A stretch of 5,587 nucleotides of DNA, taken from positions 1 to 5,587 of the forward strand of contig JBMOIB010000170.1 of the NCBI GenBank assembly GCA_049317545.1, written 5' to 3'. Positions 1 through 5,587 of this stretch are shown here, piece after piece; the stretch's first letter is position 1, and each line of letters opens with the position of its first letter. Both the position numbers and the translations under genes were made by a program. Below the pieces are notes generated by a model, which searched no databases, was not told where the DNA came from, and saw only the letters and a list, made by a program, of their open reading frames with translations. Source of the stretch: REEB506 sp049317545 (GTDB taxonomy: Bacteria > Pseudomonadota > Alphaproteobacteria > Caulobacterales > Aquidulcibacteraceae).

Positions 1-86
1 GCCCCGCGACCGGCAGTTTTGCAGCGGCTTCCAGCCCTCGCCCCTCGGCCCAATTTTCAATCGGCGACCACCGCGCCTACGCGTAA
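1..86 (+). CDS. Possible 3' end of an unidentified gene (partial)
   Basis: Frame 3 is open from the left edge to a TAA stop at 84-86. It would encode 27 residues ending SIGDHRAYA. About three quarters of its codons end in G or C, more than in the frame starting at base 1, and the stop falls just inside the 3' end of the leftward acetyltransferase gene, as is common for convergent gene pairs. No domain or motif can be recognised in so short a tail, so no function is proposed. The alternative is that these bases are simply non-coding sequence downstream of the acetyltransferase. The call rests only on codon composition and geometry. Confidence 0.25.
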   Translation, partial: PATGSFAAASSPRPSAQFSIGDHRAYA

Positions 87-583
87 AACGCCGGATGAAA
101 CCCAAATCGCCCCATGGGCGGCGCGCCGTCGAACGCCGCCGCCATGAAATAGCGCGCCGGCTCGTTCTCCGGCGCATGGTCGGGGGCGGGGCGGAAGCCG
201 TGGCGGCTGTAATAGTCCGGGGCGCCGGTGAGGATGATCCCGCGCGCGCCACGGGCCTTCAGGCGCGTCTTGGCTGCGGCGATCAGTGCGCCGCCAATCC
301 CTTGCCGCTGCAGCGCCGGCTCGACCGAAATCGGCCCGAGGCCAAACCATCCGTCTTCACCGCTTTCGTGGGTGACGGGCGACAGGGCCACGTGACCGAC
401 GATGGCGCTCTGCTGTTCAGCGACGAGCGACAAGGCGAGGGCGCCGGCGCGCCGCAGGGCGTCGATCAGGTCCTGCTCGTCGCCGCCCGCGAACGGCATC
501 GGCGCAAACGCCCGCTTGGTGAGGTCGTAGATCGACGCGTAATCGCGAGGTTCTTCAGGGCGGATCGAGTAGGGCGCAGACAT
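77..583 (-). CDS. GNAT family N-acetyltransferase (YhbS-like)
   Basis: This 168-residue cytoplasmic protein has the usual length and layout of a single-domain GCN5-related N-acetyltransferase, which transfers acetyl from acetyl-CoA to an amine. It opens with the strand YSIRPEEPRDY. The central strand GLGPISVEPALQ (about 81-92) leads into the acetyl-CoA pyrophosphate-binding loop RQGIGG (93-98) and its helix. A later PDYYSRHGF segment (122-130) matches the conserved YYxxxGF of YhbS-type members. The ATG at 583 puts the first strand at the very N-terminus, as expected, although only a weak GGTGG precedes it. The gene lies 55 bases downstream of the oxidoreductase on the same strand, with no terminator seen between them, so co-transcription is plausible. 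The family is certain. The substrate (protein, small amine or antibiotic) cannot be told from the sequence. Confidence 0.92.
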   Translation of the reverse strand: MSAPYSIRPEEPRDYASIYDLTKRAFAPMPFAGGDEQDLIDALRRAGALALSLVAEQQSAIVGHVALSPVTHESGEDGWFGLGPISVEPALQRQGIGGALIAAAKTRLKARGARGIILTGAPDYYSRHGFRPAPDHAPENEPARYFMAAAFDGAPPMGRFGFHPAFYA

Positions 584-638
584 GAGACCGCCACCGTGGC
601 CCGATGTCCGATCGAAATCCAGACGAGCGAACGTGCGC

Positions 639-1583
639 TTACGCGGCCATCCGCATCGCGGCAGCGTCGATCACGGCCGCCAGACGCACCGCTGCGGCCC
701 CGGCTTCGCCCGGAGCGGCGCAGGTCGCTTCGCCGCGCGCGGCGGCGAGGAACGCCGTGACGCTCATGCCCAAGGGATCGGGCGTCTTGTCGGCGAAGTC
801 GGGATCGAGAACCACGTCGCTCGTATTGCGCATCGTGCGGGCCAGGAAGTCGATCTGCACCGACCCGCTCGCGAACTCGGCGCGCATGGTGCGGCGGCGG
901 GCGGGCGCGATGCGGCTCGCGGTGAGCGTCGCCGCGCCGGCGGCGAAGGTGAGGCGCGCTTCAACATGGTCCCAGCGACCGGGCGCGCCGATGCCTTGCG
1001 CGTGGATCGCCAGCGGCGAGGCGCCAAAGACCATCGCGACCAGATCGAGGTCGTGGATCATGAGGTCGAGCGTGACCGAGACGTCGAGGCCGCGGCCATT
1101 CGGCGGGCCTTCGCGGACGCTCTCGATCCGCAGTGGCGGGTGCGGCGCGCGCAACAGGCCGATCGCGTCCATGACGAACCGTTCCTGATGGCCCGCCTGC
1201 AGCACCACGCCCTTGCGATAGGCCAGGCGCACGAGATGCTCGGCGTCTTCCGGCGTCGCGGCGAGCGGCTTTTCCACGAGAACGTGACAGCCGGCTTCGA
1301 GCGCGCGGGCGGCCGCTTCGGCATGGGCGCAAGCCGGGGAGGCGATGATGAGGGCGTCGCTGGAGGCGATCAGGTCGTCGAGCGAGCCGAACGCCCGGCC
1401 GCCGTGGCGCGCGGTCAGCGCGCCGGCCCGGCTCACGTCAGGATCGTAAACGCCCTGGAACACGCTGCCCGGCGCGGCCGCAAGCTTTGCCGCATGGTGT
1501 GCGCCGAAAGCGCCCGCGCCGACGACGCCCGTTCGCAGAACCTCGACGCCGACGTCGTTCCGTTGGAACCCGAACCCGTCCAT
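639..1583 (-). CDS. Gfo/Idh/MocA family NAD(P)-dependent oxidoreductase
   Basis: This 314-residue cytoplasmic protein is a probable NAD(P)-dependent dehydrogenase acting on a sugar, sugar nucleotide or inositol-like substrate. The N-terminal Rossmann fold has the dinucleotide loop VVGAGAFG (glycines 22, 24, 27), a strand ending in D47 (VYDP), and the family hallmark VEKP (EKP at 104-106). A GHQERF segment (131-136) follows. The C-terminal alpha/beta domain has DLMIHDLDLV (173-182), whose histidine and aspartates occupy the usual catalytic/substrate position. Length is at the short end of the family norm. ATG 1583 is chosen because no ATG, GTG or TTG lies between it and the Rossmann strand, and because a GGGAGGGA Shine-Dalgarno lies roughly 11 bases upstream. 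The GHxERF and MIHDLDLV segments recall the branch containing UDP-GlcNAc 3-dehydrogenases, but no aminotransferase or lpx gene is nearby, so the substrate is left open. It is probably first in an operon with the acetyltransferase. Confidence 0.92.
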   Translation of the reverse strand: MDGFGFQRNDVGVEVLRTGVVGAGAFGAHHAAKLAAAPGSVFQGVYDPDVSRAGALTARHGGRAFGSLDDLIASSDALIIASPACAHAEAAARALEAGCHVLVEKPLAATPEDAEHLVRLAYRKGVVLQAGHQERFVMDAIGLLRAPHPPLRIESVREGPPNGRGLDVSVTLDLMIHDLDLVAMVFGASPLAIHAQGIGAPGRWDHVEARLTFAAGAATLTASRIAPARRRTMRAEFASGSVQIDFLARTMRNTSDVVLDPDFADKTPDPLGMSVTAFLAAARGEATCAAPGEAGAAAVRLAAVIDAAAMRMAA

Positions 1584-1603
1584 CCCCGCTCTGCTCCCTC
1601 CCG

Positions 1604-1623
1604 GACCCGCAGCGCTGCGGGTC
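1604..1623. promoter_or_regulatory. Perfect 20-base palindrome in divergent intergenic region
   Basis: GACCCGCAGC is followed directly by its exact reverse complement GCTGCGGGTC, giving a gapless dyad with no mismatch. It lies about 20 bases upstream of the oxidoreductase start codon and just before that gene's Shine-Dalgarno. It is about 170 bases before the chosen start of the divergent siroheme-synthase-like gene. It could be the operator of a dimeric regulator controlling one or both genes. In the oxidoreductase mRNA it could instead fold as an 8-bp stem with a GCGC loop. No T-run follows on either strand, so it is not an intrinsic terminator. The regulator is unknown, and in such GC-rich DNA a chance origin is possible. 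Confidence 0.45.
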
Positions 1624-1750
1624 GCGCGCGCTCAAGGCGCATGGCGCACAGGCAGGTCCCCAACCCGTCTTGTGCGGCGCAACATCTCGCTGGCGGCGGG
1701 CCGAAGGACAAGTCCGCGAGGCATCAATGTTTCTTTCGCTCTGTTGCATT

Positions 1751-1787
1751 CCCCTGGCGGGGGCGACCGAAGCAGCTCATGCTTTCG
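1751..1787 (+). promoter_or_regulatory. Two adjacent hairpins in leader of siroheme-synthase-like gene
   Basis: CCCC-TGGC-GGGG (1751-1762) can form a short stem. Next to it CGAAGCA (1768-1774) can pair with TGCTTTCG (1780-1787) around the loop GCTCA, as a 7-bp stem with one bulged T. The second stem ends four bases before the ATG at 1792. No Shine-Dalgarno is visible before that ATG, so a folded leader might affect translation. I could not match the region to cobalamin, SAM-II or any other riboswitch consensus I know. It may be no more than incidental pairing in GC-rich DNA. Confidence 0.25.
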
Positions 1788-1791
1788 CGCC

Positions 1792-2415
1792 ATGGCGTCT
1801 TTGTTTCCAGCCCTGCCGATGTTCATGGATCTGGTCGGGCGGTCGGTTGTGATCATCGCCGGCGACCGCCATGCGGCCAAGTTGGCGTATGATTGTCTGC
1901 AGGCCGGCGCCGGCGTGACGGTCGTGTGCGCCGAACCAGGACCCGAGATCGAGGCACTGGCGGGCGTGCGCCTGATCCGGCGGCCCTGGCGCGCCGCCGA
2001 TTTCCGCAACGCCGCGCTGGTCGCCGCCGGCTGCGATGAACGCCGGATGACGCGGGCGCGCGCCTCCGTGAAGGCGGCCAAGGCCATCTTCATGGCGCTC
2101 GACCATGGTCCGGGCGCAGACGTCACCGTCGGCGAGACGGCCGCGATCGGCCCGTTCACGATCGGCGTCGCCGGCGGCGGGCTGCCGACGCCGCTGCTCG
2201 ACGCCTTGCGCCGTCGATTGGATGCCGCCGTACCGCCCGCGCTCGGCCCGTTCCTGGAGGCGGCGGCGCAGGCGCCTGATCCCGGCGTTTTCGGCGCGGT
2301 TGCAGCTGCGCGTTGGGCGGATGCACTCGCGGCCGCGATCGATGTCGCTGAAGGGCGGGCGCAGCGACCGGACGATTGGCCGCGGTTCCTCGCATCCCGC
2401 CTGGCGCCGCCTTGA
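1792..2415 (+). CDS. Siroheme synthase N-terminal-domain-like protein (precorrin-2 dehydrogenase/ferrochelatase-like)
   Basis: This is a 207-residue protein. The family oxidises precorrin-2 with NAD+ and inserts Fe2+ to make siroheme, the cofactor of sulfite and nitrite reductases. Alignment from memory to the CysG N-terminal domain runs throughout: FPALPMFMDLVGRSVVIIAG (5-24) opens the fold, LQAGAGVTVV (36-45) is the second strand-helix, FMALD (100-104) supplies the aspartate equivalent to CysG Asp104, and GPFTIGVAGGG then TPLLDALRRRL (120-143) match the dimerisation segment. There is no methyltransferase domain, so it resembles stand-alone Met8/CysG-N proteins. Several signature residues differ: the nucleotide loop has AGD in place of GGG, AATDDxxxN reads AAGCDERRM, and the asparagine before the catalytic aspartate is methionine. 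The ATG at 1792 keeps the complete family N-terminus. GTG 1672 would add 40 atypical residues, and ATG 1819 would remove the first strand. None has a clear Shine-Dalgarno. Activity is uncertain. No sulfite or nitrite reductase gene is in view. Confidence 0.8.
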   Translation: MASLFPALPMFMDLVGRSVVIIAGDRHAAKLAYDCLQAGAGVTVVCAEPGPEIEALAGVRLIRRPWRAADFRNAALVAAGCDERRMTRARASVKAAKAIFMALDHGPGADVTVGETAAIGPFTIGVAGGGLPTPLLDALRRRLDAAVPPALGPFLEAAAQAPDPGVFGAVAAARWADALAAAIDVAEGRAQRPDDWPRFLASRLAPP

Positions 2416-2550
2416 ACGCGCCAAAAATAACAGAAAATTCATCGGTGTGGCGTCGCGGCAACAGCCCCCCTCTGCAAAGCAATCGTGAAGCGCTGGGCGC
2501 TCGACGCGGATGCGGAGTCTGCTAAATCGGGCGGTAGTCAAACATCTGAT

Positions 2551-2577
2551 TTGCGAGAATCTCGCCCCGGCTATGTC
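2551..2577 (+). promoter_or_regulatory. Probable promoter of the TonB-dependent receptor gene
   Basis: GCTATGTC (2570-2577) matches seven of eight positions of the Caulobacter-type -10 element GCTANAWC. TTGCGAG (2551-2557) is a weak partner for the -35 element TTGACGS, sharing TTG and the last base, at an accepted spacing of 12 bases. Transcription would start near 2584 and give a leader of about 35 bases with the Shine-Dalgarno AGAGGA at 2605-2610. An AT-rich stretch further upstream (about 2421-2440) is the only other compositional feature of the 203-base gap between genes. The call depends on the genome using this sigma-factor pattern. Confidence 0.4.
2553..2565. promoter_or_regulatory. 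Inverted repeat overlapping the receptor promoter (putative operator)
   Basis: GCGAGA-A-TCTCGC is a perfect 6+6 inverted repeat around a single base. It overlaps the proposed -35 element and spacer, where a bound repressor would block RNA polymerase. TonB-dependent receptors are commonly repressed when their nutrient is plentiful, so an operator here would fit. The motif does not clearly match a Fur, Irr or Zur consensus that I can state with confidence, so the regulator is left unnamed. Confidence 0.35.
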
Positions 2578-2618
2578 CGGTCGGCGCGACAACAGAAAAC
2601 TGCGAGAGGAAATTCAAC

Positions 2619-5282
2619 ATGGCGGCCATCGGTAGTCGGAAGTTCTGGTTGTTCGCGGCGGCCGCGACGGCGGCCTTGGCGACGGAAGCTGTAGCGCAGC
2701 AAGCTGCGGCGGCGTCCAACGAGGACATCATCGTCACCGCCACGCGCCGGGATTCCCGCCTGCAGGACGTGCCGGTCGCTGTAACGCCGATCACCGCCGC
2801 GCTGCTGCAGAATTCCGGCGTCCGCGACGTCCAGGATCTGACGTCGCTCGCGCCATCGCTCCAGTTCAACGTCTCGGAAAACGAGACCTCAGCGACAGCG
2901 CGTCTGCGCGGCGTCGGCACGCAGGGCTCCAACCCCGGCCTGGAATCCGCCGTCGGCATCTTCATCGACGGCGTCTACCGCGCCCGCAACGGCGTCGCGC
3001 TGACCGACCTCGGCGAGCTCGCGCAGGTCGAAGTGCTGCGCGGCCCGCAAGGCACGCTGTTCGGCCGCAACACCTCGGCTGGCCTGATCACAATCCGCAC
3101 CGCCGGCCCGAACATGAACCAGTTCGGCGCTGATGCTGAGCTGACCTACGGCAATTACAACGAGACGCGCGCGGAAGCGTCGGTGACCGGCCCGATCGTC
3201 GCTGAAAAGCTCGCCGGTCGTCTGTTCGCCGCCGTCGCCAAACGCGACGGCTTCATGGACGTGAACCCGAACGGCGCAAACCCGCTGTTGGCCTCGTCCA
3301 ATCGCGGCAAGGGCGAAGACAACACCCGCGACGTCTGGACAGTGCGCGGTCAGCTCCTGTGGGAGCCGTCGGCGAACCTGAAGGGCCGCTTCATCGCAGA
3401 CTACAGCCAACGCGATGAATCGTGCTGCGCCGCGCGGATCTACAATCCGGTCCTGCTCAACGGCAATCTGGTCCAGCTTCAGGGCGCGAGCCAGTCCGTG
3501 CCGCCGACCACTGTCGCCTTCGGAACCGGCCGTCAGCAACTCGTCGCCAATCTCGGCGGCTATGGCCCGACCGGGCTCGCCGGCCTCAAAGGCGGCGGCA
3601 TCGGCACGCGCGAGGCCTTCGCCAACCGCGACTACGACCAAAAGCTGGAAGACCAGGGCGTGTCCGCCGAATTCACCTGGGACATCAGCGAAAACTTGTC
3701 GCTGACCTCGGTTACGGCGCAGCGCAACTGGGCCTACGAAAACTCCCAGGACCCGGACTTCTCGCAGGCCGACCTCTATTACCTCCCGGGCAATGGCGCG
3801 AACTTCACAGAGTTCGACATCTTCACCCAGGAACTGCGTCTGTCCGGCAAGGCCGGTTCGCTCGATTGGCTCGTGGGCGCCTTCTACGCCAACGAAAAGC
3901 TTGACCGTCAGTTTACCCTGAGGACGGGCGCGCAATACGGCGCTTACTTCTCGCAACTGGACAACACCATCGCGCTTTCGCTCATCGGCGCGCCGACCCC
4001 GGCCGGCGTGGGGACGCCAGTAACGGGCCCGACCGCCGGCCCGACGGCGCCGCTCGGCGCGCTGTACGATGCGATCGCCACCATCCCGGCCGGCTCCGGC
4101 ATCAACGGCGACCGTTACGCGCAGAAGGGCCAGTCGATCGCGCTGTTCACGCACAACATCTGGTCGATCGACGACAAAACCGACCTCACCGTCGGCCTGC
4201 GCTACACGCAGGAAGAAAAAGACCTGAGCGCCACTTACGCCACGTCGCTCGACGCCGGCTCGCGTTTGTTCGCGACCTTGAACGCCGCCGGCCTCGGCGC
4301 GTTCGGCAATTGCAATACCGGCCTGACGGTTCCGGCCGCGGCGGCGGGCGCCGTCGGCTTGGCCCGGTCCGGCTATTGCGTTCCGTGGCTGCGGACCGCG
4401 CTTGATGGGACGCGCGCCCAGTCGCGCGAAGAAAAGGAATGGTCGGGCGTCGTCTCGGCGCGCCGCAGCTTCACGCAATCCACGAGCGGCTATCTGAGCT
4501 TCTCGAAGGGCTACAAGGGCGGCGGCTTCAACCTCGACCGCGACTTCAATTCCTTCAACACGGGCGGCGCCGCGTACTCGACGGCGTTCGACGCCGAAAA
4601 GGTCGACGCCTATGAAATCGGCTTGAAGAACGCCTTCATGAGCGGCGACCTGCTGCTCAACCTCGCCGCCTATTACAACGAATATACGAACTTCCAGCTC
4701 AACACGTTCAACGGCATCCAGTTCGTCGTCACCTCGGTCCCCGAAGTGACCTCGCAGGGCGTCGAACTCGACGCGATCTGGCAGACGCCGATGAAGGGCC
4801 TCTCCTATCAGGGCGGCGTGTCCTACAACGAAGCGCAGTACGGCGAAGACACCGGCTGGGTGGCGCGCAATCGCAACCCGGTCACTGGCGAAGTCACGCT
4901 GCGCTGGCTGCCGAATTCGCGTCTGACCAATGCGCCGCTGTGGACGACGACGCATTCCTTCACCTACCGCAAGGACGTGTTCGGCGACGCCGCCGAAGGC
5001 CTCGCGTATGTCGATTTCCGCTACGTGTCGGATCAATCGACGGGATCGGATCTGCGTTCGTCGAAAATCCAGCCGGGGTATTTCCTGGTCAATGCGCGCC
5101 TCGGCCTCGCCTCGAAGGGCGATCGCTTCGGCGTCGAACTCTGGGCCCGCAACCTGACGGACGAGAACTACGTCCAGATCGCGTTCGATACGCCGCTGCA
5201 GCAGGGCACGGCCGGCCCGACGCAGGGCGCATTCCTCGGCGATCCGCGCACCTATGGTCTGACCTTGCGCGCAAAATACTGA
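2619..5282 (+). CDS. TonB-dependent outer-membrane receptor
   Basis: This 887-residue outer-membrane active transporter uses energy passed from TonB-ExbB-ExbD. It starts with a signal peptide: RK at 7-8, an Ala/Leu-rich core, and likely cleavage after AVA (24-26). The TonB box region is DIIVTATRR (36-44). The plug domain runs from about 45 to 162 and includes VPVAV, LRGVG (96-100), VGIFIDGVY (112-120) and the signature VEVLRGPQGTLFGRN (137-151). The rest is a 22-strand-type beta-barrel with the typical FSKGYKGGGFN (628-638) and NLTDENY (845-851). It ends in tyrosine, as expected for the BAM assembly signal. The protein is complete and of normal length. ATG 2619 is supported by AGAGGA nine bases upstream (2605-2610) and by the intact signal peptide. 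Paired cysteines (269/270 and 565/587) probably lie in extracellular loops and could form disulfides. The gene sits alone between its own promoter and terminator. The substrate is unknown: siderophore, vitamin, metal or glycan are all possible, and no neighbour decides. Confidence 0.97.
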   Translation: MAAIGSRKFWLFAAAATAALATEAVAQQAAAASNEDIIVTATRRDSRLQDVPVAVTPITAALLQNSGVRDVQDLTSLAPSLQFNVSENETSATARLRGVGTQGSNPGLESAVGIFIDGVYRARNGVALTDLGELAQVEVLRGPQGTLFGRNTSAGLITIRTAGPNMNQFGADAELTYGNYNETRAEASVTGPIVAEKLAGRLFAAVAKRDGFMDVNPNGANPLLASSNRGKGEDNTRDVWTVRGQLLWEPSANLKGRFIADYSQRDESCCAARIYNPVLLNGNLVQLQGASQSVPPTTVAFGTGRQQLVANLGGYGPTGLAGLKGGGIGTREAFANRDYDQKLEDQGVSAEFTWDISENLSLTSVTAQRNWAYENSQDPDFSQADLYYLPGNGANFTEFDIFTQELRLSGKAGSLDWLVGAFYANEKLDRQFTLRTGAQYGAYFSQLDNTIALSLIGAPTPAGVGTPVTGPTAGPTAPLGALYDAIATIPAGSGINGDRYAQKGQSIALFTHNIWSIDDKTDLTVGLRYTQEEKDLSATYATSLDAGSRLFATLNAAGLGAFGNCNTGLTVPAAAAGAVGLARSGYCVPWLRTALDGTRAQSREEKEWSGVVSARRSFTQSTSGYLSFSKGYKGGGFNLDRDFNSFNTGGAAYSTAFDAEKVDAYEIGLKNAFMSGDLLLNLAAYYNEYTNFQLNTFNGIQFVVTSVPEVTSQGVELDAIWQTPMKGLSYQGGVSYNEAQYGEDTGWVARNRNPVTGEVTLRWLPNSRLTNAPLWTTTHSFTYRKDVFGDAAEGLAYVDFRYVSDQSTGSDLRSSKIQPGYFLVNARLGLASKGDRFGVELWARNLTDENYVQIAFDTPLQQGTAGPTQGAFLGDPRTYGLTLRAKY

Positions 5283-5305
5283 TCGGCGCTCAGTCGCTGT
5301 GACCG

Positions 5306-5333
5306 AACGCCCCGGCTTTCGCCGGGGCGTTTT
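5306..5333 (+). terminator. Rho-independent terminator of the receptor gene
   Basis: CGCCCCGGC (5308-5316) pairs perfectly with GCCGGGGCG (5321-5329) around a TTTC loop. AA at 5306-5307 extends the stem against TT at 5330-5331. A four-T run (5330-5333) follows, then CG and three more Ts. It begins 24 bases after the receptor stop codon, so it should end that transcript and separate it from the hydrolase gene. The lower stem is preceded by two As, so weak function on the opposite strand is possible, but no leftward gene ends here. Confidence 0.9.
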
Positions 5334-5343
5334 CGTTTCCGAC

Positions 5344-5372
5344 TTGACCGTCGCTGCGGCGCCCGCGTGAAA
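5344..5372 (+). promoter_or_regulatory. Possible promoter of the alpha/beta hydrolase gene
   Basis: TTGACCG (5344-5350) matches six of seven positions of the alphaproteobacterial -35 element TTGACGS. Fourteen bases on, GCGTGAAA (5365-5372) is only a poor -10 match. If both are used, transcription would begin within a few bases of the ATG at 5380 and give a leaderless or nearly leaderless mRNA. That would agree with the lack of a Shine-Dalgarno there. The strong upstream terminator makes a separate promoter necessary somewhere in this short gap. Confidence 0.3.
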
Positions 5373-5379
5373 CTGCGCC

Positions 5380-5587
5380 ATGTCCGAACTCAGCGATGAT
5401 GTGCAAGCCTTCCTCGACGCCACCGGCAAGCCGCGACGTCGCGCCCGGCCGCGCATGGCCAATGCGCTCGTCGACGCCGAGCACGCGATCGTGGAAGGGG
5501 TCGCCACCTGGCGCACAGGGCCTGGTCCCGCTGTCCTGCTCGTGCACGGCTGGGAGGACGACAATTCCTTGTGGGACCCACTGATCG
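5380..5587 (+). CDS. Alpha/beta hydrolase, N-terminal part (runs off the window)
   Basis: From ATG 5380 the frame stays open to the right edge, giving 69 residues plus one base of the next codon. VLLVHGWEDDNSLW (52-65) is the characteristic strand beta-3 followed by the HG oxyanion-hole turn of alpha/beta-fold hydrolases, preceded by a short strand (AIVEGVATWRTGPGPA) as in that fold. The nucleophile elbow, acid and histidine of the catalytic triad would lie beyond the window, so activity and substrate (ester, lactone, amide or other) cannot be judged. The first 30 or so residues are charged and arginine-rich and do not look like a signal peptide, which suggests a cytoplasmic enzyme. No Shine-Dalgarno precedes the ATG, and no alternative in-frame upstream start was found after the terminator. 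The in-frame ATG at residue 26 is a less likely later start. Confidence 0.82.
   Translation, partial: MSELSDDVQAFLDATGKPRRRARPRMANALVDAEHAIVEGVATWRTGPGPAVLLVHGWEDDNSLWDPLI

Noticed and set aside
95..760. Rightward open frame of 221 codons opposite the acetyltransferase gene
   Set aside because: It is an arginine-rich shadow frame. The GNAT motifs on the other strand explain this stretch.
582..1892. Rightward open frame of 436 codons opposite the oxidoreductase gene
   Set aside because: It is antisense to a gene with clear Rossmann and EKP motifs, has an arginine/glycine-rich composition without domains, and crosses the divergent intergenic region into the next gene.
2402..2428. TGGCGC...GCGCCA hairpin after the siroheme-synthase-like gene
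   Set aside because: It has only six pairs with a 10-base loop and is followed by As rather than Ts on the coding strand. It does not fit an intrinsic terminator in either useful direction.
2515..2519. GANTC (CcrM methylation) site upstream of the receptor promoter
   Set aside because: It is a single five-base match, expected by chance. No clustering or overlap with promoter elements suggests methylation control.
2429..2599. AACAGAAAA occurring twice (2429-2437 and 2591-2599) around the receptor promoter region
   Set aside because: A nine-base A-rich direct repeat 162 bases apart is easily a chance event. No terminal repeats or target-site context suggests a mobile element.
4026..4045. GGCCCGAC repeated with a 12-base period inside the receptor gene
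   Set aside because: There are only two copies, encoding a GPTAGPTA loop segment. This is ordinary low-complexity loop sequence rather than a repeat array.
2889..5564. Leftward open frame of 891 codons opposite the receptor gene
   Set aside because: It is a shadow of the high-GC third-position bias on the other strand. It has an Arg/Ala/Val-rich composition and no recognisable motif, and it runs through the terminator and the hydrolase start. The receptor frame has unambiguous family motifs throughout.

Overview
The window is GC-rich, with G or C at most third codon positions, and carries an outer-membrane TonB-dependent receptor of the large type expanded in Caulobacterales, Hyphomonadaceae and Sphingomonadales. 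Possible promoter elements resemble the Caulobacter housekeeping pattern (TTGACGS, then GCTANAWC). I infer an alphaproteobacterial chromosome, probably from one of those groups, but the species cannot be named from this sequence.

Layout. Bases 1-86 may hold the 3' end of a rightward gene that converges on the next one. Two leftward genes follow: a GNAT N-acetyltransferase (77-583) and, upstream of it in the same direction, a Gfo/Idh/MocA-type NAD(P)-dependent oxidoreductase (639-1583). They are 55 bases apart and could form an operon. A 208-base divergent region (1584-1791) contains a perfect 20-base palindrome and two small hairpins. It separates the oxidoreductase from a rightward gene (1792-2415) for a stand-alone protein resembling the precorrin-2 dehydrogenase/ferrochelatase domain of siroheme synthase, with several family motifs degraded. 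A 203-base non-coding region (2416-2618) carries a plausible promoter with an inverted repeat lying across it. It leads to the 887-residue TonB-dependent receptor (2619-5282), which ends at a strong intrinsic terminator (5306-5333). The start of an alpha/beta hydrolase gene (from 5380) runs off the right edge.

How the genes work together. No pathway unites them. The receptor appears to be its own transcription unit, with a promoter, a good ribosome binding site and a terminator. The oxidoreductase/acetyltransferase pair and the siroheme-synthase-like gene are divergent and may share control through the palindrome. An oxidoreductase plus acetyltransferase could suggest sugar-nucleotide modification, but no glycosyltransferase, aminotransferase or lipid A gene is visible to support that.

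Overall this reads as ordinary chromosomal sequence. I see no rRNA, tRNA, CRISPR array, insertion sequence or phage gene, and no convincing new multi-gene system. The points most worth a second look are the diverged siroheme-synthase-like protein with its structured leader lacking a Shine-Dalgarno sequence, the 20-base palindrome, and the inverted repeat over the receptor promoter.
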